Shown here in pieces: positions 4,488-6,275 of a DNA stretch of 6,275 nt. Source of the DNA: Candidatus Sericytochromatia bacterium (GTDB lineage: Bacteria > Cyanobacteriota > Sericytochromatia > JACMPN01); NCBI GenBank assembly GCA_014377495.1, contig JACMPN010000474.1, forward strand, positions 1 to 6,275, written 5' to 3'. How positions within the stretch are numbered: the stretch's first letter is position 1; each line of letters opens with the position of its first letter. The translations under genes and the position numbers were made by a program. The notes beneath the pieces are model-generated. The model did not search any database, had not been told where the DNA came from, and was given only the letters and a program-made list of their open reading frames with translations.

Positions 4488-6275
4488 CGGACGACCTTCA
4501 CATTTGGTGTTGTCATTTCGGTGACGTCCCAGCCGCTGCCATAGCTGGCAGCCACCACGTCATCGATCAGTCGCTCCAGATCTGCCGTCTCACCTGCCGG
4601 GCCGCGGTCGACCGCCGCCTGGGCCAAGTCCCTGAGCACCGCGCAGGTGGCGGCGCTCGGTACGGGCAGGGGGAGCAATCGCAGGTCATTGATCTGAAAA
4701 TTGAGCGTGTGGTTGATGAACGCCTTCAGCAATCCAGTGGTCGATGCGGCATTCAGCCAGGTCACCAGGACCAGCGGATCGAGCCATACCACCCGCGGAA
4801 ACAGGGTCATGCTGCCCACATCAAAGACGCAGGGCGGCTGCAGGCGGGCTTTGAGCGACTGACTGCTCATGTTCGACCAGGTCACCCCCGCCTGAAAGAA
4901 AAACTGCGGGTTGCGCAGCACGGGCTCGCCCCGGCCACGGCCGGAGTCCCGCAGCCGGCGCACACCCGCTTTGTCCCAGCGAATCAGGAACGGGTTGTCA
5001 TGAAGCCACCGCCGACCCTCGGGATCCCCCTTCTCATAAGGCACCCATGCCGGAACCTGCGGCGTACCTGACTGTCGCCAAGCCTCCGGCCATGCCATGG
5101 GGTCGGCAATGTCCGTTAGAGCCACGACCCGCCACACCTCGCCTCGCCGGAACCCCAGTCGTGCCGCACTGAACCGACTCCGGAGGGCCACCGCCAGAAC
5201 CTCCGTCGGCAGGGTCCGATCGATCCATACGGCCACTTCCGGATCAGCCAGCCACTCTTGGCGTAAGGTAGCCAGCCGCACCACGGCTGCCTTGGCGGCC
5301 GGACTGCCGGCCCGGATACCCAGACTCAGCCCGTTGTCTCCCGTTTGCAGGCCGACGCCCCCGTCGCATAAAAGGCCGAGCAACGTCCAATCCCCTGGTC
5401 GCAGTCCCAGTCGGTGCGTCTCGATGGCCGATGCGGCCTGTTGCTGCCGTCGGGAATCACGCAACGGCTCAGCCCAGGCATCCAGCAGGGGTTCCCAATG
5501 GGGCCTCAACCGGGCCAGCCAACGCTGATTGCCGGGCGTCGGATCGACGAAGACCCGCCGTGGTCCCAGAATGAGATCCCGCAACGGCAGCGTGCCATGG
5601 GGGGGGACCTGGACATGGGATTGTGGTGATGCCAGTTGCAGGGTGACGACCACCGTGCCCACCGTCGCCGCAAAGGTGCCGTCCGCCAATGTCTCCAAGC
5701 GGTGCAGCCGACAGGCCAGCAGCCGCTCGCGCAGGCGGTTTTTGGTGATCGTCGTCCGAAAAGAATCTGACAGGATATACAGGAGCCAGCCATCCGGCTT
5801 GAGACAGTGCAGCGCCTGATCGACAAAATGAACATACAGATCGTCGGCGTATCCGTAATGTCGCAGCAGTCGTTGACGGTCGCCCGTCGCATCGAGTTGC
5901 TTGGTACTGACAAAAGGCGGGTTTCCCAGCACGACATCAAACCTCTGCGGCCAGCCGGGCCAGTGCCAGCGCCGCGGCTCGTCCCCGTCGTTGGCAAGCA
6001 GGCTGTTCCCCACGATGAGCCGCCCGGAATCCGGGATCGCGCCCGTCAGGAGAGTCAGGCGGACTTCGGCGAGCGCCACTGCCACCGGGTCCAGGTCCAC
6101 CCCGTGGACGGTGGCCGCCGTGACCCCGGGATCGGGCCCCGGCGCCCCACACCTGTCAGCCAGGGCTGTGCCCATCCGCCGGTGCAGCAGCACCCTGCCG
6201 CAAAGCCAATCGCCGGCGCTCATCGCCGGATCGACCACCCGCAATGCACACCAGGCGCGCAGGATTTCAGCCGCC
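4484..6275 (-). CDS. N6-adenine DNA methyltransferase, gamma class, Eco57I/PglX-like, N-terminus outside the window
   Basis: The leftward frame is open to the right edge and shows 596 residues ending at TGA 4484-4486. TTG 6244 is not the real start, since coding continues upstream as AAEILRAWCA. The motif order is that of gamma-class N6-adenine methyltransferases: motif I DPAMSAGDWL (6212-6232 covers DPAMSAG), an acidic SAM-ribose strand GVDLDPVAVALAEVRL, motif IV NPPF (5912-5923), and YVHFVDQALHCLKPDGWLLYILSDSF. A long target-recognition region follows. Its end resembles type IIG enzymes and BREX PglX: NPFLIRW (about 4980-5000), FFFQAGVTWS (about 4876-4905), and LNFQINDLRLLPLPVP (about 4660-4707). 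It should transfer methyl from SAM to adenine in a specific DNA site. A nuclease domain or BREX partners would lie beyond the edge. Motif I has Ser for the usual first Gly. Eco57I-type solitary, type IIG or PglX roles cannot be told apart here. Confidence 0.88.
   Translation of the reverse strand, partial: AAEILRAWCALRVVDPAMSAGDWLCGRVLLHRRMGTALADRCGAPGPDPGVTAATVHGVDLDPVAVALAEVRLTLLTGAIPDSGRLIVGNSLLANDGDEPRRWHWPGWPQRFDVVLGNPPFVSTKQLDATGDRQRLLRHYGYADDLYVHFVDQALHCLKPDGWLLYILSDSFRTTITKNRLRERLLACRLHRLETLADGTFAATVGTVVVTLQLASPQSHVQVPPHGTLPLRDLILGPRRVFVDPTPGNQRWLARLRPHWEPLLDAWAEPLRDSRRQQQAASAIETHRLGLRPGDWTLLGLLCDGGVGLQTGDNGLSLGIRAGSPAAKAAVVRLATLRQEWLADPEVAVWIDRTLPTEVLAVALRSRFSAARLGFRRGEVWRVVALTDIADPMAWPEAWRQSGTPQVPAWVPYEKGDPEGRRWLHDNPFLIRWDKAGVRRLRDSGRGRGEPVLRNPQFFFQAGVTWSNMSSQSLKARLQPPCVFDVGSMTLFPRVVWLDPLVLVTWLNAASTTGLLKAFINHTLNFQINDLRLLPLPVPSAATCAVLRDLAQAAVDRGPAGETADLERLIDDVVAASYGSGWDVTEMTTPNVKVVR

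Noticed and set aside
4469..5071. Rightward 200-residue frame opposite the methyltransferase
   Set aside because: Antisense shadow of the target-recognition region. No ribosome binding site and no recognisable motif.

Overview
The window is GC-rich bacterial DNA with compact genes, Shine-Dalgarno start sites, initiator tRNA genes that encode their own CCA end, and sigma70-type promoter hexamers. The lineage cannot be fixed from this sequence. Peptidoglycan-directed enzymes and a DNA methyltransferase show only that it is a walled bacterium. Both outer genes run off the edges of the window.

Left part (1-1069): a leftward alpha/beta-hydrolase gene lacks its 3' end and has Gly where the nucleophilic Ser should be. 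Its promoter lies in a 360-bp divergent spacer and overlaps a cluster of three GAACG/CGTTC half-sites. Middle part (1070-3865): three rightward genes encode an exported zinc N-acetylmuramoyl-L-alanine amidase, a membrane-anchored LysM protein with a DUF4015-type glycoside-hydrolase-like barrel, and a small VOC (glyoxalase/bleomycin-resistance fold) protein. The first two look like a cell-envelope pair: one cuts stem peptides from glycan, and the other binds and perhaps processes glycan strands. The VOC gene follows 46 bp later and may only be co-transcribed.

Right part (3866-6275): a 408-bp spacer without a convincing gene holds several perfect inverted repeats, a degenerate tandem repeat with two hairpins per unit, and a G-quadruplex motif. 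Two tandem initiator tRNA-fMet genes follow, read leftward from a TTGACA promoter to an intrinsic terminator. Next to them is the C-terminal part of a gamma-class N6-adenine DNA methyltransferase of the Eco57I/PglX kind, also leftward. Its stop codon lies inside the -35 box of the tRNA promoter. This end could be the edge of a restriction-modification or BREX-like defence locus beside a tRNA site, but the partner genes would be outside the window.

No complete new system can be shown here. The best leads are the structured tandem repeat at 4031-4172, the nucleophile-less hydrolase with its operator-like promoter, and the methyltransferase edge.
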